64,000 nt of DNA from JBQTII01 sp052387905 (GTDB lineage: Bacteria > Actinomycetota > Actinomycetes > Sporichthyales > Sporichthyaceae): the NCBI GenBank assembly GCA_052387905.1, contig JBQTIR010000002.1:25345-89344 (forward strand). The letters run 5' to 3'. The translations under genes were made by a program, and so were the position numbers. The notes under the pieces were generated by a model. The model saw only the letters and a program-made list of their open reading frames with translations, had not been told where the DNA came from and searched no databases. Positions 8,471-17,253 of this stretch are shown in pieces (position 1 is the first letter of the stretch; every line of letters starts with the position of its first letter).

Positions 8471-10009
8471 CTAGCGCCCCCGGGGCAGTTCGGCGGCGCG
8501 TCCGACCAGAAGGTGCCGCTCGATCTTCCCCCCGGTATTGCGGGGCAAGGCGTCGACGACCACGATCCGGCGCGGCACCTTGTAGTGCGCCAGGTGCGCA
8601 CTCGCCCAGGAGAGCAGGCCACCCTCGACATCGTCCTGACGATCAGTCACGACAAAGGCCACCGGCACCTGGCCCCAGCGCGAGTGGGGCGCTCCCACGA
8701 CGGCGAGGTCGGTGACCAGGCCGGATTCCCGCAACACCCGCTCGACCTCGCTGGGGTAAATGTTCATACCACCGGAGTTGATCAGGTCCGCCCGGCGATC
8801 GACGACGGCGACGAGGCCGTCCGCGGCGACAGTGCCAAGATCACCGGTACGGAACCAGCCCCCGTCGAACGCGTGCGCATCCGCGTCGGGCGCTCGCCAG
8901 TAACCGCGGCAGATCGCGGGGGACCGCACCCAGAGCTCGCCCACACCATCCGAGCCGGCTTCGCGGACCTGAACAGTCGTACCCGGGACCGGACGTCCCG
9001 CGCTCGCCAGCAACACCGGGTCGCCGGCAGTGAGATCGCCGGGTTGGGAGGCGGTGAACAGACCACCGGAGTTCTCGGTCATCCCCCACCCCTCGATGAC
9101 CGCCTCGCCCAGCACACCGACGAGTGCGGCCAGGTCCTCGGCCGGTGCTTTTGAGGCCGAGTGCAGGACACCGGTCAGGCTCGCCCCGGAGGCGGGGCGC
9201 TCGCGGAAGGCCCCGGCGAGTTCGACGAGGACCGGTGACGGCGCGATCAAGAAGTTCGCACGACGTCGCGCGATCACGTCCACCATCGCCGCGGTGTCCC
9301 AGGTCGGGAACAGGATCGTGGTCCCACCGACCATCAGATGCGGCAATACGTGCGCGGGGACCGTGGCGGTGAAGGACAACGACATCCCGAACACGTGGAC
9401 GCTGCCGAGCCGGTAACGGCAGGACAGCGCGTTGGTCAGCGCGATCCGCGCCACGCCACCGTGGGTGAGCTCAGCACCCTTCGGAACGCCGGTGGTGCCC
9501 GAGGTGTAGCCGAGAATAAGTAACTCGCCAGGGGCAGGGTCGGGCAACGGTGCAAGTGAACCACCGGCCACCAGATCCTCGAGGCCGTGGACACCGACGG
9601 CCGATTGCAACCCGATCAGCAGGCGTGGTCGCTGCTCCAGACCGGCGACGCGCGCGGACTGCGCCGGCCCGAAGACCATCGCCGCCGCCTCGCTGTTCCC
9701 CAGCAGGTGGTCGGCCTCAGGCGGGGTGAAGCGGGTATTGATGGGGACCACGACCAGTCCGGCGGCCGCGCACGCCAGATAGACGTCCAGGTATTCCAAG
9801 CAGTTGTCCATCCAGATCGCGACCCGGTCGCCGCGGGTCAGCCCCAGACCGAGCAACGCATTGCCGACGCGCGTGCTGCGCACGTCGAGGTCGGCATAGG
9901 TGCGCACGGCCCCGGCCGCAGTCTCCAGCGCGGCTCGCGTCGGGAAGGCGGTGGCTCCGTCGCGGACGTAGCGGGTGATCGGGACGAACGCCGATTGCAC
10001 ACGACTCAC
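8471..10009 (-). CDS. AMP-forming acyl-CoA synthetase (FadD-like)
   Basis: 512 aa, class I adenylate-forming fold. The P-loop is LILGYTSGTTGVPKGAELTH, followed by GWGMTENSGG (A5) and WFRTGDLGTVAADG (A7/A8). The C-terminal catalytic lysine sits in RNTGGKIERH. It should activate a carboxylic acid to its CoA thioester. It follows the cyclase-family gene by 5 nt on the same strand and is presumably cotranscribed with it. The chain-length or ring specificity cannot be read from the sequence. Confidence 0.88.
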   Translation of the reverse strand: MSRVQSAFVPITRYVRDGATAFPTRAALETAAGAVRTYADLDVRSTRVGNALLGLGLTRGDRVAIWMDNCLEYLDVYLACAAAGLVVVPINTRFTPPEADHLLGNSEAAAMVFGPAQSARVAGLEQRPRLLIGLQSAVGVHGLEDLVAGGSLAPLPDPAPGELLILGYTSGTTGVPKGAELTHGGVARIALTNALSCRYRLGSVHVFGMSLSFTATVPAHVLPHLMVGGTTILFPTWDTAAMVDVIARRRANFLIAPSPVLVELAGAFRERPASGASLTGVLHSASKAPAEDLAALVGVLGEAVIEGWGMTENSGGLFTASQPGDLTAGDPVLLASAGRPVPGTTVQVREAGSDGVGELWVRSPAICRGYWRAPDADAHAFDGGWFRTGDLGTVAADGLVAVVDRRADLINSGGMNIYPSEVERVLRESGLVTDLAVVGAPHSRWGQVPVAFVVTDRQDDVEGGLLSWASAHLAHYKVPRRIVVVDALPRNTGGKIERHLLVGRAAELPRGR

Positions 10010-10014
10010 CGGCT

Positions 10015-10950
10015 TCAGCGGATCGCGACGGCGTTCGCGGGAGAGGCGAGGGAACCGGGGATCCGGTGCGGAACACCGGCCAGGAAGAAAGACCAGCGGC
10101 CGTCGGCAGCGCAGGCGGCGGCGAGGGCGTCCAGGTCGAACAGCTCTCCGAGCGCGAAGCCGAGTAGCGGCAATAGCCGGCGGTGCAGGCTGCCGACCGC
10201 CGGGTCACCGGGGGCGACCTCGATCGCCGGGTTGTCCGCGACCACCGCTGCCACCTTCCAGTCCCAGAGCAACTCGGCGATCTCCGCGGAGCCCGCCAGG
10301 CCGGCGAAGCGCACCCCGGCGGGGTCGGCGAGACCGGCGCGCTGGGTCGCGTTCAGCGCACGGTAGGCCGTCGTCCACCCGAAGCGCAGGCAGAGGATGT
10401 CCCCCGGGGATATCTCGACGCCCTGGGCACCGGCCGCGGCATCGAGGTCCTGTGCGCTCACCGCGATCGGGGACAGCGGATCCCAGTCCCCGCGCGCGCG
10501 GCGCAAGGTGTCGACGTCGAGCAGCACGCCGCGACCGGTGATGCCGGGTGACCAGTGCTCGATGCCGAGCCGGCCGGCGGCATCCGGGGGGTCACCGGTG
10601 TACCCGGTCCAGAAACCGTGCTCGCGGGCGCGGACGTGCAGCAGCCCGTCCCATTGGCTCCCCGATTGCGGATAGAACCCGTCGATGCGCTCGTCCCAGT
10701 CGTTGCGGCTGGTCGCGAACACCTCGCGGACCAACGCCTGACGTCCGAACAGCGGGGGGTCTATCTCGGTCGTCGGGAGCGAGAGTGCATAGCGGTCCCC
10801 GCGCACGATTTCCGTAGCCGCGGCGGCAATGCGCGAGGGCGTCAGGTGGTTGAGCGTGCCGAGGTTATCCGTGCGTCCCCAGACGTCCCAGGCGTGCGGC
10901 AGACCCAGGGATTCGATGACCGGCAACTCGCTGTACCGCGGGGTGCTCAT
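10015..10950 (-). CDS. Cyclase-family metal-dependent hydrolase (kynurenine formamidase fold)
   Basis: 311 aa from ATG 10950 (MSTPRYSELP); an upstream extension to 10983 would run into a repeat element. PF04199-type features are the WGRTDNLGTLNHLTP start and SQWDGLLHV, the QWD variant of the HxGTHxD metal motif, plus GRGVLLDV. Members hydrolyse amide, ester or ring bonds with a divalent metal. It heads the acyl-CoA synthetase gene and lies in the acyl-CoA dehydrogenase neighbourhood, so a ring-opening or ester-hydrolysis step in the same catabolic route is plausible. Confidence 0.75.
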   Translation of the reverse strand: MSTPRYSELPVIESLGLPHAWDVWGRTDNLGTLNHLTPSRIAAAATEIVRGDRYALSLPTTEIDPPLFGRQALVREVFATSRNDWDERIDGFYPQSGSQWDGLLHVRAREHGFWTGYTGDPPDAAGRLGIEHWSPGITGRGVLLDVDTLRRARGDWDPLSPIAVSAQDLDAAAGAQGVEISPGDILCLRFGWTTAYRALNATQRAGLADPAGVRFAGLAGSAEIAELLWDWKVAAVVADNPAIEVAPGDPAVGSLHRRLLPLLGFALGELFDLDALAAACAADGRWSFFLAGVPHRIPGSLASPANAVAIR

Positions 10951-10960
10951 GTGCCACCTC

Positions 10961-11033
10961 GGCATGCATGCCCACCGGACCACGACACGCCGGAGGTGCT
11001 CCGGCGTGTCGCGCCGAGTTCAGCATGCATGCC
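10961..11033. repeat. GCATGCATGC-ended palindromic repeat, copy A
   Basis: 73 bp, starting with GGCATGCATGCC and ending with AGCATGCATGCC. Inside is a near-perfect hairpin with 13-bp arms CGACACGCCGGAG (10983-10995) and CTCCGGCGTGTCG (10999-11011). The right-hand 34 bp of the reverse complement match copy B at 35526-35597 almost base for base (CCGGCGTGTCGTGGT plus the terminal GGGCATGCATGCCG). It lies between a dehydrogenase stop and the cyclase start and may attenuate readthrough. Confidence 0.7.
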
Positions 11034-11053
11034 GCGAATACGGGCGAGCGAGG

Positions 11054-11950
11054 TCACGGCAGCACAGCGGTGGCGGCCTCGTCCAGCGCCATGATGTGGC
11101 GCAGGTAGAAGTGCAGGCCCCATTCCCAGGTGAAGCCGACACCGCCATGGACCTGGATCGAGCGCTCGGCCACCCCACGGCAGGCTCGGAAGGCATAGCG
11201 CAGCGCGCGACGGGCATCGGCCGGCGAGGTTGCGGCCCACAGCACCGCGGTCTCGGCCTGCTCGGTCAGGATGTGGCCATCGGCGAGTTGGTGCTTCACG
11301 GCTTGGAAGCTGCCGATCGGCGTGCCGAACTGCTCACGGACCTTGGCGTAGGCGACGCCCTCATCGAGCAGTCGACGTGCCGCACCCACGGCTTCCGCGC
11401 CCCAGACGACGGCACACTCGTGCGCGGCTTCGGCCGAGAGCTTCGAGACCTCAGCGGTCCGACCCAGTCCCAGGGTGGCGGCCAAGTCATCCTCGCCGGT
11501 GGCGTCGACGTCGACCAGGGGCGAGTCCGCGCCCTCGCCCAGTTCAGTGCACAGTCTGATCCCCGGCGCCGCGGCGAAGGGCACGAGGGCGCCCTGACCG
11601 GACGCGTGGGGCACGGCAAAGGTCACCGGCCCGTCGTGCTCGGCAGCCGGCGCCGACCAGCGCTTAACCAGCACGGTCGGGATCAGCGGCAACGGCAGGC
11701 AGTACTCGCCCCACGCCTGCCCGATGACGACAAGATCAAGCAGTGACGCCCCGTCAGCACCGTCGCGGATTCCGACGCAATCCCAGCCGCCGGCCTCCAG
11801 CGCTGTCCAGGAGGCGCTCAGATCGTCCTCGAGAATCGTGGTGCTGGTCCGGCCGTTCGCGATCTTCCTCGCGATGGCCCGGATCGCCGCCGCGGCCTCG
11901 GTGCCGAGCTCGCCCGGCGCGGTGGAGATGGTGGTGACGCTGCTGCTCAT
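11054..11950 (-). CDS. Acyl-CoA dehydrogenase, short subunit
   Basis: 298 aa, below the usual 380-400 for the family. The C-terminal four-helix part is well kept: YAKVREQFGTPIGSFQAVKH and RSIQVHGGVGFTWEWGLHFY. The N-terminal and middle domains are shortened. This resembles the smaller partner in heteromeric acyl-CoA dehydrogenases of steroid and branched-acid catabolism, where one FAD site is built from two different chains. It overlaps the 3' end of the larger dehydrogenase gene by 4 nt (ATGA), so the two are translationally coupled and very likely form one complex. Confidence 0.85.
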   Translation of the reverse strand: MSSSVTTISTAPGELGTEAAAAIRAIARKIANGRTSTTILEDDLSASWTALEAGGWDCVGIRDGADGASLLDLVVIGQAWGEYCLPLPLIPTVLVKRWSAPAAEHDGPVTFAVPHASGQGALVPFAAAPGIRLCTELGEGADSPLVDVDATGEDDLAATLGLGRTAEVSKLSAEAAHECAVVWGAEAVGAARRLLDEGVAYAKVREQFGTPIGSFQAVKHQLADGHILTEQAETAVLWAATSPADARRALRYAFRACRGVAERSIQVHGGVGFTWEWGLHFYLRHIMALDEAATAVLP

Positions 11951-13065
11951 TTGGGCAACCCCAGAACTCGCTCGGCAATGATGTTGCGCTGGATCTGGTT
12001 CGTACCGGAGTAGATCGTGGTGCCCTTGACCTCGAGGTAGGAGTAGTTCCAGTGGTCACGATGCGCCGGGCAGCCACTGTCCAACCCGAGTGCAGTGATC
12101 TTCTGCCACAGGTCGCTCCAGAGCACCTTCAGAAAGCACGTGGCTCGGTTGAAAGCCTCGTCGTCGTGTTCGCGCTCGATGGCCTTGGCGACCTGACGGC
12201 GCACCAGTTCGGTCTCGACGTCGAGATCCTCGGCCTGGGCAAGCAGCGGCGTGTGTGCCACGCAGCACCCGAGGAGCTTGTCGATGTCGGCGCGCATATC
12301 GACGTAGCGGGTGACGGTCTCCACGCCGCCGCGCTCGGCGGTGAGGATCGTCATCGCGACCCGCCAGCCCTCGCCCTGCGCGCCCAGGCGGTCTTCCTCC
12401 GCGACGAAGACGTCGTCGAAGTAGACCTCGGCGAAGTGCCGCGAGCCGGAGATCTGCTTCAGGGTGGAGACGGTGATGCCAGGTTGGCTCATGTCCAGCA
12501 GCAGCAACGAGAGGTTCTGATAGCGCCGGGCACCCGGATCGGTGCGCACGAGCATCAGGCACCGGTGGGAGTCCTCGGCGAAGGAGGTCCATACCTTCTG
12601 TCCGCTGACGCGGTAGCCGCCGTCGACCTTGCGTGCCTCGCAGGTGACGCTCGCGAGATCCGATCCGGAGCCGGGCTCGGAGAAGCCCTGGCACCACACG
12701 TCCTCGCCGGAGACGATCCGCGGCAGGAAGCGGGCGCGTTGGGCGTCGGTGCCGTGCGCGATGAGGGCGGGGGCGGTGAGGATCTTGCCGACGCGGGCGA
12801 GGCTGTCCGGAGCATGGGCCCTGGCGCACAGTTCACCGAAACGGACCTCATCGGCGAGACCGAATCCTCGTCCGCCGAACTCCGGGGCCATCGTGAGCAT
12901 CGAGTAACCGGCCGCGAAGAGCTTGCGATCCCAGTCCCGCCGGATCTCGGTCACTTCCTGCGGGGTCAGCGTCGCCCTGGCGGTGCGCCAGCGCTCGGGA
13001 ACCTCGCGGGCGAGCCACGCCGCCACCTCGGACCAGAACTCCGGCCCCGCCGTCGCAGTCGACAC
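11947..13065 (-). CDS. Acyl-CoA dehydrogenase, large subunit
   Basis: 372 aa from GTG at 13065, with GGGAG 5 nt upstream; the TTG-initiated longer frame would run into the operator. FAD and substrate motifs are clear: GFSEPGSGSDLASVTCEARK, YRVSGQKVWTSFAED and TNQIQRNIIAERVLGLPK at the C-terminus. It introduces a double bond into an acyl-CoA, passing electrons to ETF. It is the first gene of a minus-strand run (13065 to 8471), controlled by a promoter with a TetR-type operator lying over the predicted start of transcription. Confidence 0.88.
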   Translation of the reverse strand: MSTATAGPEFWSEVAAWLAREVPERWRTARATLTPQEVTEIRRDWDRKLFAAGYSMLTMAPEFGGRGFGLADEVRFGELCARAHAPDSLARVGKILTAPALIAHGTDAQRARFLPRIVSGEDVWCQGFSEPGSGSDLASVTCEARKVDGGYRVSGQKVWTSFAEDSHRCLMLVRTDPGARRYQNLSLLLLDMSQPGITVSTLKQISGSRHFAEVYFDDVFVAEEDRLGAQGEGWRVAMTILTAERGGVETVTRYVDMRADIDKLLGCCVAHTPLLAQAEDLDVETELVRRQVAKAIEREHDDEAFNRATCFLKVLWSDLWQKITALGLDSGCPAHRDHWNYSYLEVKGTTIYSGTNQIQRNIIAERVLGLPK

Positions 13066-13077
13066 GGCTACTCCCAC

Positions 13078-13103
13078 CTGAACCAAACGGTTGTTTGGTT
13101 CAG
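13078..13103. promoter_or_regulatory. TetR-type operator 1, upstream of acyl-CoA dehydrogenases
   Basis: Perfect 11-bp arms CTGAACCAAAC and GTTTGGTTCAG around GGTT. The core CCAAAC-GGTT-GTTTGG recurs with small changes at 13976, 26493 and 27070. It overlaps the expected transcription start of the minus-strand dehydrogenase operon. Confidence 0.7.
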
Positions 13104-13130
13104 CTTAGGACGCGCGGGAGACGACCGCAA
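13102..13130 (-). promoter_or_regulatory. Sigma70-like promoter for the acyl-CoA dehydrogenase operon
   Basis: Reading the minus strand, TTGCGG (13130-13125), a 17-bp spacer and TAAGCT (13107-13102) fit -35 and -10 boxes. The start would fall near 13096, inside the operator. The promoter overlaps the 3' end of the upstream cyclase-family gene. Confidence 0.45.
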
Positions 13131-13944
13131 CGGGACGTAACGGGGAGCCGGTGCCGCCCTTGACCCGCAGCGGGGTGGCGATGAACAGAAAGTCGTGAAC
13201 TCCATCGGCGACCAGCGGCTCGAGGTTGACGCTCTCCAGGATCGGGATGCCGGTCTCCACGAGCAGGTGCACGTGGACCCGGAGTGCGACCTGGGTGACC
13301 GAGGGCTTGTGCTCGAACATGTGCGTGTCAGCGCCCACCGCGAGCACCTCGCGTTCGGACAACCACTGTGCGCCGTCCAGCGTCACGCCGGGAACGCCGG
13401 TGGCAATGCCCTGGTAGTCATTGAAGTTCGGCCAGTGCCGGATCCAACCGGTGCGCACCATGACGACCTCACCCGGGCCCGGCTCGCGTCGACCGGCGAA
13501 CCAGGCGGCGAGGTGCTCGGCGTTGATCCCGTCGGCGGACGTGAGCGCCCGCCCGAAGATCGTTTCGGCGTCGACGAGGTGGCCGGTGCCGATCAGCGGG
13601 GGGAGTTCCTCGACACTGCCGGCGCCCAACCCCTCGGTCACCGACTGGTCGATCTCGCGACCGCCGTAGATCAGGCCGTGCTGGGCGATGTGGCCCAGGG
13701 CGTCGACGTGAGTTCCCACGTGACCACCCGTCACCAGGACCTCCATGGCCGAGGACACGCCGTCGGGGTACATGCCCTCGCCGTGGGATTTGGCCAGTGC
13801 GAAGCCGAACGGTGGGTGATACGGGTGCCGCGGCATGCCGGGCTCGAGGCGCACCGCGAGGTCGTAGACCCGGGTCGGACCGGAGGTCGGCCAGGCCACG
13901 TCCAGGTCATGGTGCCCCCCGGACCAGGCGGCAATCCTGTCCAC
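13105..13944 (-). CDS. Cyclase-family metal-dependent hydrolase (second copy in region)
   Basis: 279 aa from GTG 13944, which has GGGAGG 4 nt upstream; the frame is open to 14451 but that part is antisense to the TetR gene. It carries the classic metal motif HVGTHVDALGH, plus RVYDLAVRLEPGMPRHPYHP at the start and PGEVVMVRTGW. Kynurenine formamidase and related ring-opening hydrolases share this fold. It is divergent from the TetR gene with an operator in between, so it is probably in the same regulon. It differs clearly from the copy at 10015. Confidence 0.82.
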   Translation of the reverse strand: MDRIAAWSGGHHDLDVAWPTSGPTRVYDLAVRLEPGMPRHPYHPPFGFALAKSHGEGMYPDGVSSAMEVLVTGGHVGTHVDALGHIAQHGLIYGGREIDQSVTEGLGAGSVEELPPLIGTGHLVDAETIFGRALTSADGINAEHLAAWFAGRREPGPGEVVMVRTGWIRHWPNFNDYQGIATGVPGVTLDGAQWLSEREVLAVGADTHMFEHKPSVTQVALRVHVHLLVETGIPILESVNLEPLVADGVHDFLFIATPLRVKGGTGSPLRPVAVVSRAS

Positions 13945-13975
13945 GTGTCCTCCCTGCCGTATCCCTGCGACGTGC

Positions 13976-13991
13976 CCTAACAAGCGGTTGG
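13976..13991. promoter_or_regulatory. TetR-type operator 2, between cyclase gene and tetR
   Basis: CCTAACAAGCGGTTGG, whose reverse complement CCAACCGCTTGTTAGG differs from the site at 27070 in two positions. A possible -10 TAGCGT (14000-14005) with a weak -35 CTAACA (13977-13982) would place it across the tetR promoter, fitting autoregulation. Confidence 0.55.
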
Positions 13992-14040
13992 TAGGACGGT
14001 AGCGTGGGCCCACACCGACGCCCAGACCCGGGAGCGAGCC

Positions 14041-14652
14041 ATGGCGACCTCGAACAGCACCAAGCGCCCGATCGACCGGCGCAATCGGGATGCCGACGTG
14101 GTCGACGCTGCGATCCGCGTCTTCTACTCCAAGGGTTACGCGGGCTCCACGATCCAGGACGTCGCGGATGCCGTCGGGGTACTCAAGGGCAGCCTCTACC
14201 ACTACATCTCCTCCAAGGAAGACCTGCTCTTTCGGATCCTGCAGGAGTCCCACGTCCAAGCACGGGCGACGATGGCGGAGGTCGCCGCGCTCGAGGTGAC
14301 CCCCCTGGAGCGGCTGCGGATCTACCTCGAGCGGATCCACCACTGGTACCTGACCAACGTCGAACGGGTCAGCGTCTACCTCAACCAGCAACACCACCTG
14401 ACCGGCGACAACGAGGCGCAGATGCGGGCATCGGCCCGCGAGTTCGAGCACTACCTACGCGAACTGCTGGCCGAAGCCAAGAGCGACGGTGCGCTACGTC
14501 CGGATCTGGACCTCAAGCTGGCTGCGTTCTTCATCCTCGGCGCGCTGAACAGCCTGCCGAACTGGTTCCACCCCGACGGGGAGTACTCCCCCGACCATGT
14601 GGCGTCAGAGTTCTCCGCCATGGCGCTACACCTGGTCGCCCGCACGGACTGA
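14041..14652 (+). CDS. TetR-family transcriptional regulator
   Basis: 203 aa. The N-terminal DNA-binding domain (about 18-65) is typical: VVDAAIRVFYSKGYAGSTIQ, DVADAVGVLKGSLYHYISSK. The C-terminal ligand domain (about 80-200) ends LAAFFILGALNSLPNWFHP, similar to the TetR_C domain of KstR2-like acyl-CoA-sensing repressors. ATG 14041 has GGGAG 7 nt upstream. It is divergent from the cyclase-family gene and next to the operator-like sites listed here. I infer that it represses the catabolic genes on both sides and that a CoA thioester releases it. Confidence 0.85.
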   Translation: MATSNSTKRPIDRRNRDADVVDAAIRVFYSKGYAGSTIQDVADAVGVLKGSLYHYISSKEDLLFRILQESHVQARATMAEVAALEVTPLERLRIYLERIHHWYLTNVERVSVYLNQQHHLTGDNEAQMRASAREFEHYLRELLAEAKSDGALRPDLDLKLAAFFILGALNSLPNWFHPDGEYSPDHVASEFSAMALHLVARTD

Positions 14653-14674
14653 CTTACACCGAGCTGACGTAGCC

Positions 14675-15886
14675 TCAGGTGACAGTCGCCGCAGCCTTGG
14701 GAATCGCGATGTCGGGGTCGGCGAGCAGCGCGGGATCCAGGACCACTGCGCGCATCAGGGCCATCTGGGCCTGCGCATTCTCTCGGGGCAGGTCGGCGAT
14801 CAAGGCCGCGCTGAGCCGGTGAGTGGCGTCCAGCCAAACCGCGGTCCACGAACCGTTCGGCCGGTTCCGCCAGACCAGGGTGTCGCCAGGGCCGTGATGT
14901 CCGACGTACTGCAGCTTGTGCCCGAGTTGGTCGCTCCAGAAGTACAGGATCGGATCGTGCGGGGTGATCTCGGCGACGTCCTCGGACAGCAACGCGGCCA
15001 CCGCGACGCTCGGAGCACTGGCGGCGTCGTCCCAGTGCTCGACGCGCATCCGGCGGCCGTAGCGCCGCGACCACCACACCGCCACGTCCCCGGCTGCGAC
15101 GACGCCGGGGGCGGCCCGCAACCACTCGTCGGTGACAACCCCGCCCTCAATCTCCAGACCGCTGGAGGCCAGCCACCCCACTGCCGGGCGCACGCCTACC
15201 CCGGTGACCACGACGTCGGCGGGCAGCACCGTCCCGTCCGCGAGCTCGACACCCGCCGCCGTGACCTCGCGCACCGCAGTTCCCAGCCGCAGGTCGATGC
15301 CCTCCCACCACTGCAGCACGCGGGCACCGACCTCGTCACCGAGCAGGCGGGCGAGCGGAAGGGCGTCGAGCTCGACACAGGTGACCTGGGCGCCTCGGGT
15401 CCGGGCCGACGTCGCCACCTCGGCGCCGATCCAACTGGCCCCGATGACCACCACGCGTGCACCGGGCACCAGCCGCTCGCGCAGCGCGAGGGCGTCGTCG
15501 ATCGTGCGCAGCACGAGTTGTTCCCCGTCGCCGGGTAGCCGGATCGGCTCGGCGCCGGTAGCCAGCACCAAGCCGTCGTAGGCGATCTCGCCCGGGCCCC
15601 CGTCCTCGGTGTGGATCTCCAGAACCCGATCGGCGACCCGCAGTCCCGTGGCGCGCACCCCAACCCGCACGTCGACCTCGAGAGCGGCGTAATCGATGTT
15701 CAGCGTGCTCGCATCGACCGCGCCAAGCAGGACGTCCTTGGACAGCGGGGGACGGTCGTAGGGCAGGTGTGCCTCCGCCGTGACCAGCGTGATCGCACCG
15801 GTGTGGCCCTGCTCCCGTAGCTGCTCACAGCTACGTGCTGCCGCCAGCCCACCACCGACGACTACTACGTGCCCAAGCCCCGACAT
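14675..15886 (-). CDS. Ferredoxin reductase, FAD/NAD(P)-dependent
   Basis: 403 aa from ATG 15886 (RBS GGGGAAGG). Two dinucleotide folds are visible: HVVVVGGGLAAARSCEQLR at the N-terminus and ARVVVIGASWIGAEVATSAR in the middle, plus the FAD motif VVAAGDVAVWWSRRYG. The PYDRPPLSKDVL motif is typical for rubredoxin/ferredoxin reductases of oxygenase systems. It lies downstream of the P450 and ferredoxin genes on the same strand and is the natural electron donor for them. A long inverted repeat separates it from the P450 gene. It is convergent with tetR. Confidence 0.88.
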   Translation of the reverse strand: MSGLGHVVVVGGGLAAARSCEQLREQGHTGAITLVTAEAHLPYDRPPLSKDVLLGAVDASTLNIDYAALEVDVRVGVRATGLRVADRVLEIHTEDGGPGEIAYDGLVLATGAEPIRLPGDGEQLVLRTIDDALALRERLVPGARVVVIGASWIGAEVATSARTRGAQVTCVELDALPLARLLGDEVGARVLQWWEGIDLRLGTAVREVTAAGVELADGTVLPADVVVTGVGVRPAVGWLASSGLEIEGGVVTDEWLRAAPGVVAAGDVAVWWSRRYGRRMRVEHWDDAASAPSVAVAALLSEDVAEITPHDPILYFWSDQLGHKLQYVGHHGPGDTLVWRNRPNGSWTAVWLDATHRLSAALIADLPRENAQAQMALMRAVVLDPALLADPDIAIPKAAATVT

Positions 15887-15910
15887 CGACGTTCCTTCCC
15901 CACACATGCC

Positions 15911-15956
15911 AACGTCCGACCGAACGAGCTCTATAGCGCTCGTTCGGTCGGACGTT
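15911..15956. promoter_or_regulatory. Long inverted repeat with 19-bp perfect arms
   Basis: Arms AACGTCCGACCGAACGAGC (15911-15929) and its exact complement (15938-15956) flank 8 bp (TCTATAGC). It lies between the P450 stop and the ferredoxin reductase start. It could be a terminator of the P450 transcript or a double operator in front of the reductase gene; the sequence alone does not decide. Confidence 0.6.
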
Positions 15957-15967
15957 ACGCGATCGCC

Positions 15968-17203
15968 CTACGCCCCGAGCGGCTTGCCTGGAGGGAAGAT
16001 GATCGGGACGTGGATGAAACCGGCGACCTGCCCGCACTGCCACTCGGGCTTGGCTTCGGGGTCGAGGCAGAACTCCGGGATCCGCTTGAGAAATTCGGTG
16101 ATCGCGACCGTCGTCTCGACGCGGACCAGGTGGGCCCCGATGCAGCGGTGGATGCCGACCCCGAGCGAGAGATGCCGGTTGGGCTGGCGGTCGATGATGA
16201 GGGTGTCCGCGCTCGGGAACACCTTGCGGTCCCGGTTCGCGGCGGGCAGCCACATGTACACCATCTGATCCTTCTTGATCTCCACGCCGGCGACCACGGT
16301 GTCCTGCGTGCACAGACGCCCGATCGTCGCCGGGGTGTAGTAGCGGATCATCTCGTCGACCGCCACCGGTAGACCCGCCGGATTCGCCATCAGGTAGCGG
16401 CGCAGCTCGACGTCCCAGGACAGGCGCCAATACGCCGAGGACAGGAACCGTGCGGTGTTGTGGATCCCGCCGAGCAGGAGTACGACGAAGAACCCGATCA
16501 GGTCCTCGAACGAGAGCTTCTCCCCGTCGACCTCGGCGCTGGCCACCATCGACATCAGATCGTCGCCGGGATTGGCTTGGCGCTCCTTGATCAAATCGGC
16601 GGCATAACCCACGAGCTCACCGAAAGTCTCGGCGCCCTTCTCGGTGCCGAAGTGCTTGGTGATCGCATCGGTCCACTCGCGGTAGATCAGGCCGTTCTCC
16701 GGCGGGATGCCGAGCAGGATCGCGGTGAGGCGGCCCGGGATCTCGTCGGCGAGCCAGGTCGCGACGTCGGCCTTGCCGTCGGCGATCTTTTCGTCGATGA
16801 GGTCATTGACGGTCTTGGCGAGCTGGTCGCGGAAGTCCTTGGTACGCCCGGGTGAGAACACCGGCGCGATCAGGTCGCGGTACTTCTTGTGCTTGGGCGC
16901 ATCCTGCGCGGCCAGCATCAGCTCGAAGTCACCAGTGTCGTAACGCGGCAGCGTGACGCCCTTGTTCGAGAACGCCGCCGGGTTTCCCATGATCTCGGCG
17001 ATGGCGTCGTAGGAGGCGATGTTCCAGGCACCGCCGTGCTTGTTGCCCCACCAGATCGGGGTCTTCTCCGCCTTGTCCCGCAACGCCTCGAAGAAACGCA
17101 TCGCGGTGCCGTCCGGGCCGAGCGGGGTGTTGTAGTGGTCCGGGTTCTCCAGGTCGTCGTCGGAGAACGGTGCGAGCATCGACGCGGTGTCGGTGACGGT
17201 CAC
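15968..17203 (-). CDS. Cytochrome P450
   Basis: 411 aa from GTG 17203 (RBS AGGAAGG); the longer frame to 17458 is a shadow of the ferredoxin gene. The haem loop is HLSLGVGIHRCIGAHLVR with the thiolate Cys at about 354. The K-helix ExxR is present in VDEMIRYYTPATIGRLC. The I-helix reads LLLGGIHNTARFLS, where the usual acid-threonine pair is replaced by His-Asn-Thr, which is unusual for an oxygen-activating P450. Soluble, class I type, fed by the ferredoxin upstream and the reductase downstream. Likely hydroxylates an intermediate of the catabolic pathway; the substrate is unknown. Confidence 0.9.
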   Translation of the reverse strand: MTVTDTASMLAPFSDDDLENPDHYNTPLGPDGTAMRFFEALRDKAEKTPIWWGNKHGGAWNIASYDAIAEIMGNPAAFSNKGVTLPRYDTGDFELMLAAQDAPKHKKYRDLIAPVFSPGRTKDFRDQLAKTVNDLIDEKIADGKADVATWLADEIPGRLTAILLGIPPENGLIYREWTDAITKHFGTEKGAETFGELVGYAADLIKERQANPGDDLMSMVASAEVDGEKLSFEDLIGFFVVLLLGGIHNTARFLSSAYWRLSWDVELRRYLMANPAGLPVAVDEMIRYYTPATIGRLCTQDTVVAGVEIKKDQMVYMWLPAANRDRKVFPSADTLIIDRQPNRHLSLGVGIHRCIGAHLVRVETTVAITEFLKRIPEFCLDPEAKPEWQCGQVAGFIHVPIIFPPGKPLGA

Positions 17204-17253
17204 GGGGGTGGCCTTCCTGTCGGGCGGTTCTGTCGGCGAGCGATGCGGTGGAG

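Noticed and set aside
13945..14451. N-terminal extension of the cyclase-family frame
   Set aside because: It is antisense to the tetR gene; GTG 13944 has a good ribosome-binding site and gives the family's normal length.
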